A DNA stretch of 64,000 nt from Thiobacillus sp. 65-29. GTDB lineage: Bacteria > Pseudomonadota > Gammaproteobacteria > Burkholderiales > Thiobacillaceae. The stretch spans positions 19,171 through 83,170 of the forward strand of contig MKWN01000043.1 of assembly GCA_001899775.1 (NCBI GenBank). The letters are read 5' to 3'. The notes beneath the pieces were generated by a model, which worked only from the letters and a program-made list of their open reading frames with translations, searched no databases and was not told the origin of the DNA. Position numbers and translations under genes: made by a program. Below, piece by piece: positions 1-8,551 of this stretch (position 1 is its first letter; each line of letters starts with the position of its first letter).

Positions 1-414
1 ACGCCGGACAAGGGCGCGCGCGCGGTGCGCGACAGCCTGGCGCGATACGGCATATCGACGCAGAAGCTGGTGCTCGAAAACGGCGCCGGCCTGTCACGCA
101 TCGAGCGCGTCAGCGCGCAGGCGCTCACCGCCCTCCTGCACGCCGCGCAGCGCACGCCCTGGGCCGCCGAGTTTGCGGCATCCTTGCCGCTCGCGGCCCA
201 GGACGGCACGCTGAAGCGCCGCTTTGCCGGCAGTGCGGTGGCCGGGCGCGCACACCTGAAGACCGGCACGCTGCGTGATGTCAGCGCGCTCGCGGGTTAC
301 GTGCATACGCTGCGTGGCGATAGCGTGAGCGTCGTCATGCTGGTCAACCATCCGCGCGCACGCGCCAGCGAGGCGGCGCAGCGTGCCTTGCTGGAGTGGG
401 TGGTGGCGCAGTGA
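1..414 (+). CDS. dacB: D-alanyl-D-alanine carboxypeptidase/endopeptidase (PBP4 type), C-terminal part
   Basis: The reading frame is open from the first base and ends at TGA 412-414, so the gene is cut by the window edge. The fragment carries the third catalytic box of penicillin-binding proteins, HLKTGT (KTG), followed by a hydrophobic beta strand (LAGYVHTL) and the VVMLVNHP strand usual for the S13 peptidase family. PBP4 enzymes are periplasmic and trim or cleave D-Ala-mDAP crosslinks. The SxxK and SxN boxes lie upstream of the window. The assignment to DacB rather than another low-molecular-weight PBP rests on the spacing after KTG and the short C-terminal tail. Confidence 0.8.
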   Translation, partial: TPDKGARAVRDSLARYGISTQKLVLENGAGLSRIERVSAQALTALLHAAQRTPWAAEFAASLPLAAQDGTLKRRFAGSAVAGRAHLKTGTLRDVSALAGYVHTLRGDSVSVVMLVNHPRARASEAAQRALLEWVVAQ

Positions 415-635
415 TGAACATGGGCTGCCGCGCGCTCGCATTGTTCCTGGTGCTGCTGGCGCTGTTCCAGTCGTTGCCGGTGGCGGTGGACGCGTGGCAG
501 ACATGGCAATGGCCGGACACGGCCGGCGAGTGGTTTCGTCTCGCGCTGCTTCCGGGATCCTTGTGGCTGTATCTGCGCTACTTCAGCGTGCTGGGCTGCC
601 GGCAGTGCGACCGCCCGGATGAAACGGGTCAATGA
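414..635 (+). CDS. small membrane protein, function unknown
   Basis: A 73-residue protein whose ATG (414) shares a base with the dacB stop (TGATG), so translation is probably coupled. Residues 5-25 form a hydrophobic segment (ALALFLVLLALF) and a second one lies around 45-62 (LALLPGSLWLYLRYF). The C-terminus holds a CRQC pair. I do not recognise the family. An earlier in-frame start at 396 lies inside dacB and is less likely. It converges with the META-domain gene, with only three bases between the two stops. Confidence 0.55.
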   Translation: MNMGCRALALFLVLLALFQSLPVAVDAWQTWQWPDTAGEWFRLALLPGSLWLYLRYFSVLGCRQCDRPDETGQ

Positions 636-638
636 ACG

Positions 639-1370
639 CTACGGCAGGGCGCGTGCAAAAAAACGTGCCAGTACCTTGTCGCCGATGAGCAGGCTCAGCG
701 TGCGGTCCTCGATGCGATACGCGTCGGCGCGCGCGAAGGCGTCGAAGAGGGCCGCTTCCTGCGCCTGGAGTTCGGGCGGACAGGCCATGCGGGTGCTGGC
801 CACGCGGCCGAAGCGCAGCACGCCGGGTTGTGGGTGGCTGTAGTCGCCCATCAGCTTGTTGCAGCCGCTGCCGCCGGTGAGAAGGCCATCGAGCAGCACC
901 ATGTAGGCGGTACGCTCGCCCGGCACGGTGCGTACCGGTACGCCGCCGACGTCGACGAGTTGCCAGTCGGTGTCGTCCAGGGTGGCGGCGACGCTGCGTT
1001 CACCGGCGGCGCCGACTGCAATCTCGATCGCATCCGTGGTGTTGGCCAGCGGTTGCGCGCCGGCGCTGGCGAACAATACTTGGCCGTCGGCGTACACCAC
1101 CGCGCGCAGCGCAAGATTGCCGGCCGGTGGCGCGTAGGGCAGCACGAACGCCAGCGGCCGCGCCCGCCCGGCGGCAGGCTGTTCCAGCAAAATGAGGCGG
1201 CGCGCCGTGGCCTGCGACATGTCGAAGAGTTCGAGGCGCAGCATCGCCGTTGCCGGCAGCTCGGCGTTCGCCGGCAGGCTGAGCCGGCCGCGCAGCAGTT
1301 CGGGGTCGGCATGGACCGCGCCGGCCCATAGCGCGGCGGCCAGACAGAGGGAAACCGCGCCGCGTTTCAT
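639..1370 (-). CDS. META-domain (HslJ-like) secreted protein with YbaY-type N-terminal domain
   Basis: 243 residues. Residues 1-21 are a signal peptide (KRGAVSLCLAAALWAGAVHA). Residues about 23-115 resemble the YbaY/YscW lipoprotein-like beta domain (RGRLSLPANAELPATAMLRL). Residues about 130-240 are a META/DUF306 domain with the typical W-x-L start (TDWQLVDVGG), the GGSGCNKLMGDY signature and the STRMACP motif. HslJ-like proteins are periplasmic or outer-membrane proteins linked to stress and resistance phenotypes, but their biochemical role is unknown. Its start overlaps the stop of the EAL/HDOD gene by four bases, so it is the last gene of the minus-strand run. Confidence 0.8.
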   Translation of the reverse strand: MKRGAVSLCLAAALWAGAVHADPELLRGRLSLPANAELPATAMLRLELFDMSQATARRLILLEQPAAGRARPLAFVLPYAPPAGNLALRAVVYADGQVLFASAGAQPLANTTDAIEIAVGAAGERSVAATLDDTDWQLVDVGGVPVRTVPGERTAYMVLLDGLLTGGSGCNKLMGDYSHPQPGVLRFGRVASTRMACPPELQAQEAALFDAFARADAYRIEDRTLSLLIGDKVLARFFARALP

Positions 1371-2596
1371 TCGGTGCCGGCCTCGGCGATCTGGTGTGCC
1401 CAGTGCATGGCGTCGAGCTGGGCGCGCGTCAGCGCGGCGAGCGTGAGACCGCCGGCGCCCTGGAGCAGTGCGAGGGTGCGTGCGAGATCGGGGTGCTCGA
1501 CGCTTTCGACCAGTTGCAGTAGCGCACCCAGTTCGCCCTCGCGCCGCAGCAGCGCGGCGGCGACGTGGGGGGCGAGATTGAGTTCGGCGACGATGTCGGC
1601 GAGCGGCTTGTCGATCAGAACGTCGATGAGCGAGAGGATGCCCGCCATGAAGGCTTGCTCACCGTAGTCGGTGCTGCGCTGCTGCGCCTGCGCCAGCAGC
1701 TCCATCATCTTGCCGCGCGTGGCGGCGAGCAGCAGCAGCGGACTGGGGTAGGGCATGCGGCTGTCCAGCGTGAACAGCAGGAGTTGCAGCCAGCGTTGCA
1801 ACTGCATCCGCCCGAGCACGAGGATCGCCTGCGATACCGACGAGAGCGTGCGTCGCGCGCCGCAGGCGACCGAGTTCACCAGGCGCATCAGGTTGTAGGT
1901 GAGATTCGGGTGGTGCTTGAATACCTGTTCGATCTGCGCGGTGTCGGCGTCGCGCAGCACCAGTCCCAGCAACTGCGTGAGCGCCAGTTGCGTGGGGTCG
2001 GCGCGCTTGGTGGCGAGCACCGAGGGCCGCGCGAAATAATAACCCTGGAACAATTCGAAGCCGAGTGCGCGGCAGCGCTCGGCCTGCTCGGCGCTGTCGA
2101 CTTTTTCCGCGAGCAAGCGCACCGGCCAGTTCCTGAGCTGGCCGACCAGCGCATCCAGCGTCGCGGGGGTGTGCTGCAGCAGGTCGACCTTGACGATATC
2201 GGCGAGCTCGAGCAGCGGGTGAAAACTGTCGTCATAGACGAAGTCGTCGAGTGCGAGCCGGAAACCCTGCTGCTTCAGCGCGTGGCAGCGCTCGACCACG
2301 GCGTCGCTGGCGGCGACGGTCTCGAGCAGTTCCAGCACCACCTGCTGCTTCGGCAGCAGCTCGATGAGGTCGGACAGCAGCAGTTCGGTGCTGATGTTGA
2401 TGAAACCCAACTGGCCGCCGAGCACGGTCGACACGCCCAGTTCGCCGAAGGCATGCTGGATTACGCTGGCGGTGGCCTGCACGTCGTCGGTGACCTGCGC
2501 GCCCCCGCTGTCGCCGGCGCGGAACAGGAGTTCGTAGGCGACCACGCGCTGCGCGCGGTCGAGGATGGGCTGGCGGCCAAGATAGACGTCACGCAT
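1367..2596 (-). CDS. EAL-HDOD domain signalling protein (YuxH/CdgJ type)
   Basis: 409 residues. The N-terminal half is an EAL domain that keeps several ligands (ExLxR as ELLFR, FINIS, LDDF, KVDLL, QGYYFARP). Two signatures are altered: DDFG reads DDFV and the EGVE loop reads EKVD. The C-terminal half (about 200-390) is an HDOD domain (LMRLVNSVACGARRTLSSVSQAILVLG region). Proteins of this architecture are often catalytically weak EAL proteins that act as c-di-GMP-responsive or motility regulators; that is family knowledge, not visible here. It starts three bases after the ubiD stop and overlaps the META gene, so it is cotranscribed with both. Confidence 0.85.
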   Translation of the reverse strand: MRDVYLGRQPILDRAQRVVAYELLFRAGDSGGAQVTDDVQATASVIQHAFGELGVSTVLGGQLGFINISTELLLSDLIELLPKQQVVLELLETVAASDAVVERCHALKQQGFRLALDDFVYDDSFHPLLELADIVKVDLLQHTPATLDALVGQLRNWPVRLLAEKVDSAEQAERCRALGFELFQGYYFARPSVLATKRADPTQLALTQLLGLVLRDADTAQIEQVFKHHPNLTYNLMRLVNSVACGARRTLSSVSQAILVLGRMQLQRWLQLLLFTLDSRMPYPSPLLLLAATRGKMMELLAQAQQRSTDYGEQAFMAGILSLIDVLIDKPLADIVAELNLAPHVAAALLRREGELGALLQLVESVEHPDLARTLALLQGAGGLTLAALTRAQLDAMHWAHQIAEAGTE

Positions 2597-2599
2597 GGC

Positions 2600-4063
2600 T
2601 CAAAGCCCGAGGCTGTCCCACAGCGCGTCGACGCGCGCCTTTACCGCCGCGTCCATGACGATGGGCGTGCCCCATTCGCGCGCCGTCTCGCCCGGCCACT
2701 TGTTGGTGGCATCGATGCCCATCTTGCTGCCCAGGCCCGATACCGGGCTGGCGAAATCGAGGTAGTCGATCGGTGTGTTCTCCACCAGCAGCGTGTCGCG
2801 CGCCGGGTCGACGCGCGTGGTCAGCGCCCAGATGACTTCCTTCCAGTCGCGCACGTCGACGTCGTCGTCGGTGACCAGAATGAACTTGGTGTACATGAAC
2901 TGGCGCAGGAACGACCACACGCCGAACATCACGCGCTTGGCGTGGCCGGGGTAGGCCTTCTTCATCGACACCACCGCCATGCGGTACGAGCAGCCCTCGG
3001 GTGGCAGGTAGAAGTCGGTGATCTCGGGAAATTGTTTTTGCAGCAGCGGCACGAACACCTCGTTCAGCGCGACGCCGAGGATCGCCGGCTCGTCCGGCGG
3101 CTTGCCGGTGTAGGTGCTGTGATAGAGCGGGTCGCGCCGCATCGTGATGCGCTCGACCGTGAAGACCGGGAAGGTTTCCTGCTCATTGTAGTAGCCGGTG
3201 TGGTCACCGTAAGGGCCTTCCAGGGCGGTCTCGCCCGGGTGGATCACGCCTTCGAGCACGATTTCGGCGGAGGCGGGCACCTGCAGGGTGTTGCCGAGGC
3301 ATTGCGTCACCTCGGTCTTGGCGCCACGCAGAAGTCCGGCGAACTGGTATTCGGACAGGGTGTCGGGCACCGGGGTGACGGCACCGAGGATGGTAGCGGG
3401 ATCGGCGCCCAGGGCGACGGCGAGCGGGAAGGGCTTGCCCGGATGCGCGAGCGTATGCTCGCGGAAATCGAGTGCGCCGCCGCGGTGGGCGAGCCAGCGC
3501 ATGATGAGCTTGTTGCGACCGACGATCTGTTGTCGATAGATGCCGAGGTTCTGCCGTTTCTTGTGCGGGCCGCGGGTGATGGTGAGACCCCAGGTGACGA
3601 GCGGTGCGACGTCACCCGGCCAGCAGTGCTGGATCGGCAGGCGGGCGAGATCGACGTCGGTGCCTTCCCACACGATGTCCTGGCATGGCGCGTTCCTGAC
3701 TTCCTTCGGCGCCATGTTGAGCACCTGTTTCAGCACCGGCCATTTGTCCCAGGCGTCGCGCAGGCCTTTCGGCGGCTCCGGTTCCTTCAGGTAGGCGAGC
3801 AGCTTGCCGACCTCGCGCAGGCGCGCCGGGTCTTCCTCGCCCATGCCCAGCGCCACGCGTTCGACCGTGCCGAACAGGTTCGCCAGCACCGGAATGGAAT
3901 ACCCTTTGGGCTTTTCGAACAGCAGCGCCGGGCCGCCGGCGCGCAGCACGCGGTCGGCGATCTCCGTCATCTCCAGCCGGGGGTCGACCTCGACCGCGAT
4001 GCGCTTCAACGCGCCGCGCGCTTCGAGCTGGGCGATGAAATCGCGCAGGTCGCGGTAGATCAT
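2600..4063 (-). CDS. ubiD: 4-hydroxy-3-polyprenylbenzoate decarboxylase UbiD
   Basis: 487 residues, close to the 497 of E. coli UbiD. The chosen ATG gives [17 protein letters not shown], the usual N-terminus; the frame is open further upstream but that part reads as dolP antisense. Conserved blocks include [15 protein letters not shown], the prenylated-FMN/metal region [11 protein letters not shown], and the C-terminal [14 protein letters not shown]. UbiD is a prFMN-dependent cytoplasmic decarboxylase in ubiquinone synthesis and needs UbiX for its cofactor; ubiX is not in this window. It follows dolP after four bases, so it belongs to the yraN-diaA-dolP transcript. Confidence 0.95.
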   Translation of the reverse strand: MIYRDLRDFIAQLEARGALKRIAVEVDPRLEMTEIADRVLRAGGPALLFEKPKGYSIPVLANLFGTVERVALGMGEEDPARLREVGKLLAYLKEPEPPKGLRDAWDKWPVLKQVLNMAPKEVRNAPCQDIVWEGTDVDLARLPIQHCWPGDVAPLVTWGLTITRGPHKKRQNLGIYRQQIVGRNKLIMRWLAHRGGALDFREHTLAHPGKPFPLAVALGADPATILGAVTPVPDTLSEYQFAGLLRGAKTEVTQCLGNTLQVPASAEIVLEGVIHPGETALEGPYGDHTGYYNEQETFPVFTVERITMRRDPLYHSTYTGKPPDEPAILGVALNEVFVPLLQKQFPEITDFYLPPEGCSYRMAVVSMKKAYPGHAKRVMFGVWSFLRQFMYTKFILVTDDDVDVRDWKEVIWALTTRVDPARDTLLVENTPIDYLDFASPVSGLGSKMGIDATNKWPGETAREWGTPIVMDAAVKARVDALWDSLGL

Positions 4064-4067
4064 GGGC

Positions 4068-4640
4068 TCAGTCGAGATACTCGAACAGGGTGACCACCTT
4101 GGTGACGCCGGAGGTGGTGCGCGTGGTTTCCGCGGCGGCGCTACCCTCGGCACGCGTGACCAGCCCCATCAGGTAGACCACGCCGGACTCGGTCTTCACC
4201 TTGACCTTGGTCCCCGGTACGCGGTCGTCGCGCAGCAGGCGCGTCTTCACGCTTGCGGTGATGCTGGTGTCATTGGCGCTGGAGGTGAACGAGGTGACAC
4301 CGGAAATGGCGAGCTCGTTGAATACCGTGCGCACGTCCGGAATGCCCTTCACCACTTCGCCCGCGCGCGCGCGCGCGGCCTCGTCCGGCACCTGGCCGGT
4401 GAGCAGCACCTGCCGGTTGTAGCTGGTGGTGGCGATGCTTTCGGTTCCCTGCGGGAAGGTCTCGCGCAGACGACTCATCGCGCGCAGCTCGATTTCCTGG
4501 TCGCTCACGAATACGCCGGCGGTACGGCGGTCGACCGCGATGGCGGTACCCGTGGCGGCACCACCCACCACTGCGGTGGCGCACCCGGTCAGGGATGGTG
4601 CGGCAATGGCCAGCACCAGGGCATAGACAAGCTTGTTCAT
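4068..4640 (-). CDS. dolP: BON-domain outer-membrane lipoprotein (DolP/YraP-like)
   Basis: 190 residues starting at MNKLVYAL. A lipoprotein signal ends in the lipobox LTGC, then a Gly/Ala-rich linker, then two BON domains (about 45-115 and 120-190; first with [15 protein letters not shown], second with [16 protein letters not shown]). DolP supports outer-membrane integrity and BAM function at sites rich in anionic lipid. Gene order yraN-diaA-dolP matches that of enterobacteria, which supports the assignment over generic OsmY-like proteins. Its ATG overlaps the diaA stop (ATGA, 4637-4640), and the upstream 34 in-frame codons are therefore not used. Confidence 0.9.
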   Translation of the reverse strand: MNKLVYALVLAIAAPSLTGCATAVVGGAATGTAIAVDRRTAGVFVSDQEIELRAMSRLRETFPQGTESIATTSYNRQVLLTGQVPDEAARARAGEVVKGIPDVRTVFNELAISGVTSFTSSANDTSITASVKTRLLRDDRVPGTKVKVKTESGVVYLMGLVTRAEGSAAAETTRTTSGVTKVVTLFEYLD

Positions 4641-5230
4641 TCTTCGACTCCTAGCAAGACGCTGTCCACCGCATCGCACAGGCAATGGATGACCAGCAGG
4701 TGGATTTCCTGGATGCGTGCCGTCGATTCGACGGGCACGCACAACAAGACGTCGTCATCGCTCATTTGTTCCGCAAGTTCGCCGCCGCGGTGTCCGGTGA
4801 GGGCGATGACGTGAACGTGGCGCGCATGCGCGGTGAGTGCCGCCTGCAGCACGCTGGGCGAGTGGCCGCTGGCCGAGATCGCCAGCAGGATATCGCCGGG
4901 CTGTCCGAGTGCCTTGACCTGGCGCGCGAACACCTGATCGAAGGCGTGTTCGTTGGCGATCGAGGTGAGCGTCGAGCTGTCGGCGGCCAGCGTGAGCGCG
5001 GCAAGCCCGGGGCGTTCCTGTTCGAAGCGGTTGATCATCAGCGAGACGAAGCGCTGCGCATGCGCGGCCGACCCGCCGTTGCCGCAGGCAAGGATCTTGT
5101 TGCCCTGTGTGAGGCAATGCACGATCAGACGCGCCGCACGCTCGATATCCGGCGCAAGCGCGTCCGCGACCGCCAGCTTGGCCTGCGCGGAGGCGGTGAA
5201 GTGTTCGAGGATGCGGTCGTGCAGGGGCAT
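4637..5230 (-). CDS. diaA: SIS-domain protein DiaA (DnaA initiator-associating protein)
   Basis: 197 residues, one SIS domain. It shows GNKILACGNGGSAAHAQ, the sugar-phosphate loop LLAISASGHSPSVL, and the C-terminal ARIQEIHLLVIHCLCD helix typical of DiaA/GmhA. DiaA binds DnaA and promotes ordered assembly at oriC; GmhA isomerises sedoheptulose 7-phosphate. Position between yraN and dolP, and residues matching DiaA (MINRFE.ERP), favour DiaA. The ATG is 31 bases after the yraN stop and the gene overlaps dolP by four bases. Confidence 0.88.
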   Translation of the reverse strand: MPLHDRILEHFTASAQAKLAVADALAPDIERAARLIVHCLTQGNKILACGNGGSAAHAQRFVSLMINRFEQERPGLAALTLAADSSTLTSIANEHAFDQVFARQVKALGQPGDILLAISASGHSPSVLQAALTAHARHVHVIALTGHRGGELAEQMSDDDVLLCVPVESTARIQEIHLLVIHCLCDAVDSVLLGVEE

Positions 5231-5261
5231 GGAGCGGAGCGGTGCGGCGAGGCTTGGTGGA

Positions 5262-5612
5262 TTATCCCATATCGTCGAAAGCGTTTCGTATCCAGTCGGC
5301 GACCGTGTTCCCGTCCAGGGCCACCACGTCGAAGCGGCACGGCGGCACGTTTGCGAGACCGGCGAGATACAGGCGCGCGGTCGCCAGCAGTTTCTTTTGC
5401 TTGGCGGGCGTGACGCTCGCCGCCGCGCCGCCGTAATCGGCGTTGCGGCGCAGGCGTACTTCGACGAACACCAGCGTCGCGCCGTCCTGCATGACGAGGT
5501 CGATCTCGCCGAAGCGGCAGCGCCAGTTGCGCGTCACGGGCTTGAGGCCATGCGCGGCGAGATGGGCTTCGGCGCGTGCCTCGGCGCTTTTGCCGAGCAG
5601 GGATTTCAGCAT
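5262..5612 (-). CDS. yraN: UPF0102 family protein YraN, endonuclease-like fold
   Basis: 116 residues starting MLKSLLGKSAE. It has the PD-(D/E)xK-like core GEIDLVMQDG...VFVEVRLR and the conserved YGGAAASVTPAKQKKL helix, followed by RFDVVALDG. The family resembles Holliday-junction-type nucleases in fold, but its function is not established. It is the first gene of the minus-strand run. Its start lies only 18 bases from the divergent rsmI start, so the promoter of each gene probably sits inside the other gene. Confidence 0.92.
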   Translation of the reverse strand: MLKSLLGKSAEARAEAHLAAHGLKPVTRNWRCRFGEIDLVMQDGATLVFVEVRLRRNADYGGAAASVTPAKQKKLLATARLYLAGLANVPPCRFDVVALDGNTVADWIRNAFDDMG

Positions 5613-5630
5613 CTGCGACAATGGGAGGAC

Positions 5631-6500
5631 ATGAACGAGAGTCCTCATCTTACCCGCCTGCCGCCGGCGCTCTACATTGTGGCGACGCCGATCGGCAATC
5701 TCGGCGACATTACCCTGCGCGCCCTCGACACGCTGCGCCGCGTGGATCGCGTGGCGGCCGAGGACACGCGGGTGTCGGGACACCTGCTCGCGCATTTCGA
5801 TATTTCCCGCCCGCTGGTGTCGATCCGCGAGCACAACGAGCGCGAAGCGGCACAGAAGGTCATTGCATGGATCGCCGCCGGCGAGGCGGTCGCCTACGTT
5901 TCCGATGCCGGCACGCCGGCGGTGTCCGATCCCGGCGCGCGCCTGGCGGCGGCGGTGCGCGCGGCCGGTCATGCGGTGGTGCCGGTGCCGGGCGTGTCGG
6001 CGGTGACGACGGCGCTGTCGGCCGCCGGCATGGAAGTGGGGGACTGGCTGTTCCACGGTTTCCTGCCACCGAAATCCGCCGCGCGCCGCGCGCAGTTGAA
6101 GGCCCTTGCCGCGCTGCCGTGCGCGCTGGTGTTCTACGAGGCGCCGCACCGCATCGAGGAGACGCTCGCCGACCTGGCCGCGGAATTCGATACGGCACGC
6201 ACGGTCACGCTGGCGCGCGAACTCACCAAGAAATTCGAAAGCATCGTCACCCTGCCGCTGGGCGACGCGCCGGCGTGGCTCGCGGGCGACGCGGACCGCC
6301 GGCGCGGCGAATTCGTCGTCATCGTGCACCCACCGGTCAGCGAAGTCGCGGTCGACGTCGAGGCGCTGCGCGTCCTCGGCATCCTGCAGGACGCGCTGCC
6401 GCCCACGCTCGCCGCCAAACTGGCCGCGCAGATCACCGGGCGCAGCAAGGCGGAACTCTATAAAATGTCCCTCGCCCGCAAACCCGCCGCAGCCGAATGA
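5631..6500 (+). CDS. rsmI: 16S rRNA (cytidine1402-2'-O)-methyltransferase RsmI
   Basis: 289 residues starting [35 protein letters not shown] sequence, with a GGGAGG-like Shine-Dalgarno just before the ATG at 5631. The tetrapyrrole-methylase fold is clear: [64 protein letters not shown]. RsmI methylates the ribose of C1402 in the ribosomal P site with SAM. The stop overlaps the start of pyrC (ATGA). Confidence 0.95.
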   Translation: MNESPHLTRLPPALYIVATPIGNLGDITLRALDTLRRVDRVAAEDTRVSGHLLAHFDISRPLVSIREHNEREAAQKVIAWIAAGEAVAYVSDAGTPAVSDPGARLAAAVRAAGHAVVPVPGVSAVTTALSAAGMEVGDWLFHGFLPPKSAARRAQLKALAALPCALVFYEAPHRIEETLADLAAEFDTARTVTLARELTKKFESIVTLPLGDAPAWLAGDADRRRGEFVVIVHPPVSEVAVDVEALRVLGILQDALPPTLAAKLAAQITGRSKAELYKMSLARKPAAAE

Positions 6501-7531
6501 CCGACACGCTCACGCTCACCCGCCCCGACGACTGGCACGTGCATTTCCGCGACGGCGCGGCCATGCACAGTGTCGTGCGCGACAGCGCGCGCGTGTTCGG
6601 TCGTGCCATCGCCATGCCCAACCTGAAGCCGCCGGTGGTGAGCGTCGCCGACGCTGCGGCGTACCGCGAGCGCCTGCTCGGCGCGGCGGCCGGCACGACC
6701 TTCGAACCCTTGATGACGCTCTATCTCACCGACAACACCACGGCGGAGGAAATCCGGCGCGCACGTGCCAGCGGTTTCGTGCACGCGGTGAAGTATTACC
6801 CCGCCGGGGCGACGACGCATTCCGACGCCGGCGTCACCGAGCTCACGCGCGCCTATCCGGCCATCGCGGCGATGGAGGAAGCCGGTCTGCCGCTGCTGCT
6901 GCACGGCGAGGTGGTCGATTCCGAAGTCGATGTGTTCGACCGCGAGGCGGTGTTCATCGAGCGGCATCTCACGCGCCTGCTGCAGGATTTCCCGCGCCTG
7001 AAGATCGTGCTCGAACACATCACCACGCGCCAGGCGGCGGAATTCGTCGCCGCCGCACCCGCCCACGTCGCCGCGACGATCACGGTCCACCATCTGCTGT
7101 ACAACCGCAACGCCATGTTCCGCGGTGGCCTGCGTCCGCATTTCTATTGCCTCCCGGTGTTGAAGCGTGAGCGTCATCGCGAGGCACTGGTGGCCGCGGC
7201 AACGTCGGGCAACCCGAAATTCTTCCTCGGCACCGATTCCGCGCCGCACGCTGTCGGGGCAAAGGAAAGCGGCTGCGGCTGCGCCGGCATCTATTCCGCA
7301 CATGCCGCGCTCGAACTGTACGCCGAAGCGTTCGAGGACGCCGGTGCACTCGATCGCCTGGAAGCCTTCGCCAGTTTCTTCGGTGCGGATTTCTACGGCC
7401 TGCCGCGCAATACCGGCCGTGTCACCCTGCGCCGCGAAACCTGGACCGTGCCGGAGCGCCTGGCGTTCGGCGAGGCCGCGCTGGTGCCGTTGCGCGCGGG
7501 CGAGACGCTGCGCTGGCGGGTGGTCGGCTGA
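6497..7531 (+). CDS. pyrC: dihydroorotase PyrC (class II)
   Basis: 344 residues, against 348 in E. coli. Metal ligands are visible: WHVHFRDG (two His), the carbamylated Lys in [20 protein letters not shown], the His in LEHITT, and the catalytic Asp in FLGTDSAPH. It closes carbamoyl aspartate to dihydroorotate in pyrimidine synthesis. Start overlaps the rsmI stop by four bases. The stop codon lies two bases before the -10 box of rnpB. Confidence 0.96.
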   Translation: MTDTLTLTRPDDWHVHFRDGAAMHSVVRDSARVFGRAIAMPNLKPPVVSVADAAAYRERLLGAAAGTTFEPLMTLYLTDNTTAEEIRRARASGFVHAVKYYPAGATTHSDAGVTELTRAYPAIAAMEEAGLPLLLHGEVVDSEVDVFDREAVFIERHLTRLLQDFPRLKIVLEHITTRQAAEFVAAAPAHVAATITVHHLLYNRNAMFRGGLRPHFYCLPVLKRERHREALVAAATSGNPKFFLGTDSAPHAVGAKESGCGCAGIYSAHAALELYAEAFEDAGALDRLEAFASFFGADFYGLPRNTGRVTLRRETWTVPERLAFGEAALVPLRAGETLRWRVVG

Positions 7532-7533
7532 GT

Positions 7534-7539
7534 TATAAT
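7534..7539 (+). promoter_or_regulatory. -10 box of rnpB
   Basis: A perfect TATAAT ends seven bases before the predicted 5' end of RNase P RNA. The -35 region would fall in the end of pyrC, and no good TTGACA is seen there. Confidence 0.65.
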
Positions 7540-7546
7540 CGACGCT

Positions 7547-7849
7547 GGAAAAGCGGACCAGGCAACCGCTGCCGCGCAAGTGGGAGAGGAAAGTCCGGGC
7601 TCCACAGAGCAGGATGCCGGTTAACGACCGGACGCCGCGAGGCGAGGAACAGGGCCACAGAGACGAGTAAGCCCGGCGCGAGCCGGGTGGACGTGAAACG
7701 CGGTAACCTCCATCCGGAGCAACACCAAATAGGCAGACGATGACGCGGCTCGCCGAGTCTGCGGGTAGGTGGCTTGAGCCGGCCAGCAATGGCCGGCCTA
7801 GAGGAATGGTTGCCCACGACAGAACCCGGCTTATCGGCCCGCTTTTCCA
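7547..7849 (+). ncRNA. rnpB: RNase P RNA, bacterial type A
   Basis: Conserved core blocks are present: GAGGAAAGTCCGGGC at 7586-7600 (CR-I), the CACAGAGACGAG and GTGAAACGCGGTAA segments, CAACACCAAATAGG, and ACAGAACCCGGCTTATCGG near the 3' end. The ends pair (AAGCGG near 7551 with CCGCTTTT near 7840-7846) to make helix P1. It is the catalytic RNA that matures tRNA 5' ends. The exact ends are estimated from P1 pairing and the -10 box. Confidence 0.95.
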
Positions 7850-7933
7850 CACCTATCATCAAATCAATAGCTTATCGTTTTTTTCTAAAAACGCGCACAG
7901 ATTACGTCGCTAAGCTACGGTTTTTCCAGAAAC

Positions 7934-7942
7934 TTATCCACA
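7934..7942 (+). promoter_or_regulatory. consensus DnaA box
   Basis: The nonamer TTATCCACA matches the DnaA box consensus exactly. A related TTTTCCACA is at 7843-7851, at the rnpB 3' end. Both lie in the relatively AT-rich gap between rnpB and mraZ. A single consensus match can occur by chance, so any regulatory role is unproven. Confidence 0.35.
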
Positions 7943-7950
7943 CCTCAACT

Positions 7951-7984
7951 AAGCCCTAAGTCCTTGAGACGTAGGGCTTTTTTT
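7951..7984 (+). terminator. intrinsic terminator between rnpB and the dcw cluster
   Basis: AAGCCCTA (7951-7958) pairs with TAGGGCTT (7972-7979), extended inside by GTC/GAC, with a small CTTGA loop and a run of T residues to 7984. It would end transcripts coming from pyrC/rnpB just before the mraZ promoter. Confidence 0.85.
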
Positions 7985-7996
7985 GTGTTCGCCTGC

Positions 7997-8025
7997 TTGA
8001 CCCCCCCAAATCTATCCCCTATAGT
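7997..8025 (+). promoter_or_regulatory. sigma-70 promoter of the dcw cluster (Pmra)
   Basis: TTGACC (7997-8002) and TATAGT (8020-8025) are separated by exactly 17 bases. It is the only strong promoter seen before mraZ and is placed just after the terminator. The MraZ boxes start inside the -10 element. Confidence 0.8.
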
Positions 8026-8059
8026 GGGAAATAGTGGTGACCGGTGGGGGATTGTGGGA
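8024..8059 (+). promoter_or_regulatory. MraZ operator, four direct repeats
   Basis: GTGGGA (8024), GTGGTG (8034), GTGGGG (8044) and GTGGGA (8054) start exactly 10 bases apart, one helical turn. Direct GTGG-type repeats with this spacing upstream of mraZ are the known binding site of the ring-shaped MraZ protein. The first box overlaps the -10 element and the rest lie over the transcription start, so binding should repress the promoter. Confidence 0.88.
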
Positions 8060-8104
8060 GAATCGCCCTCGTTCTGGTGAGCCAGATTCCAATACGAGGA
8101 GAGC

Positions 8105-8551
8105 ATGTTTCGCGGTGTCGCAACGGTCAGTCTGGACAGCAAGAGCCGGCTCGTGGTGCCTGCGCGCTATCGGGACGCTCTGCTGGTGAACGGCGGCGGG
8201 CGCGTCGTCGTTACCGCCGACCCGGGCCGCTGCCTGTTGCTCTATCCGCTGCCCGAGTGGGAGCCGATCGAGAAAAAGCTCAACACCCTTTCGGATTTCG
8301 ACCCGCGCACCCGCAGCATCAAGCAGTTGCTCGTCGGCTATGCCCACGATATCGAGATGGACGGCGCCGGCCGTGTGCTGCTGCCGCCGATGCTGCGCAA
8401 GTTCGCCGAGCTGGAGAAGAGCGCGGTGATGGTGGGGCAGGGCAGCAAGATCGAGTTGTGGAGCGAGGCGCGCTGGGACGCGCAGGTCGAGCAGGCGCTG
8501 ACTTTCCGCGACGGCGGTCTGCCACCCGAGCTGGAGGGTTTCACGTTGTGA
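8105..8551 (+). CDS. mraZ: transcriptional regulator MraZ
   Basis: 148 residues with two AbrB-like SpoVT domains, each with the DxKxR-type motif ([17 protein letters not shown] near the start; [16 protein letters not shown] in the second half). MraZ is an oligomeric ring that represses the dcw operon by binding the direct repeats at 8024-8059. GAGGAG (8096-8101) is the Shine-Dalgarno. The stop TGA overlaps the GTG start of rsmH. Confidence 0.96.
   Translation: MFRGVATVSLDSKSRLVVPARYRDALLVNGGGRVVVTADPGRCLLLYPLPEWEPIEKKLNTLSDFDPRTRSIKQLLVGYAHDIEMDGAGRVLLPPMLRKFAELEKSAVMVGQGSKIELWSEARWDAQVEQALTFRDGGLPPELEGFTL

Noticed and set aside
1565..4093. 842-codon open frame on the plus strand
   Set aside because: Antisense to the EAL/HDOD gene and ubiD. 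High GC keeps the opposite frame open; its composition (many His, Gln, Arg, Val) shows no domain.
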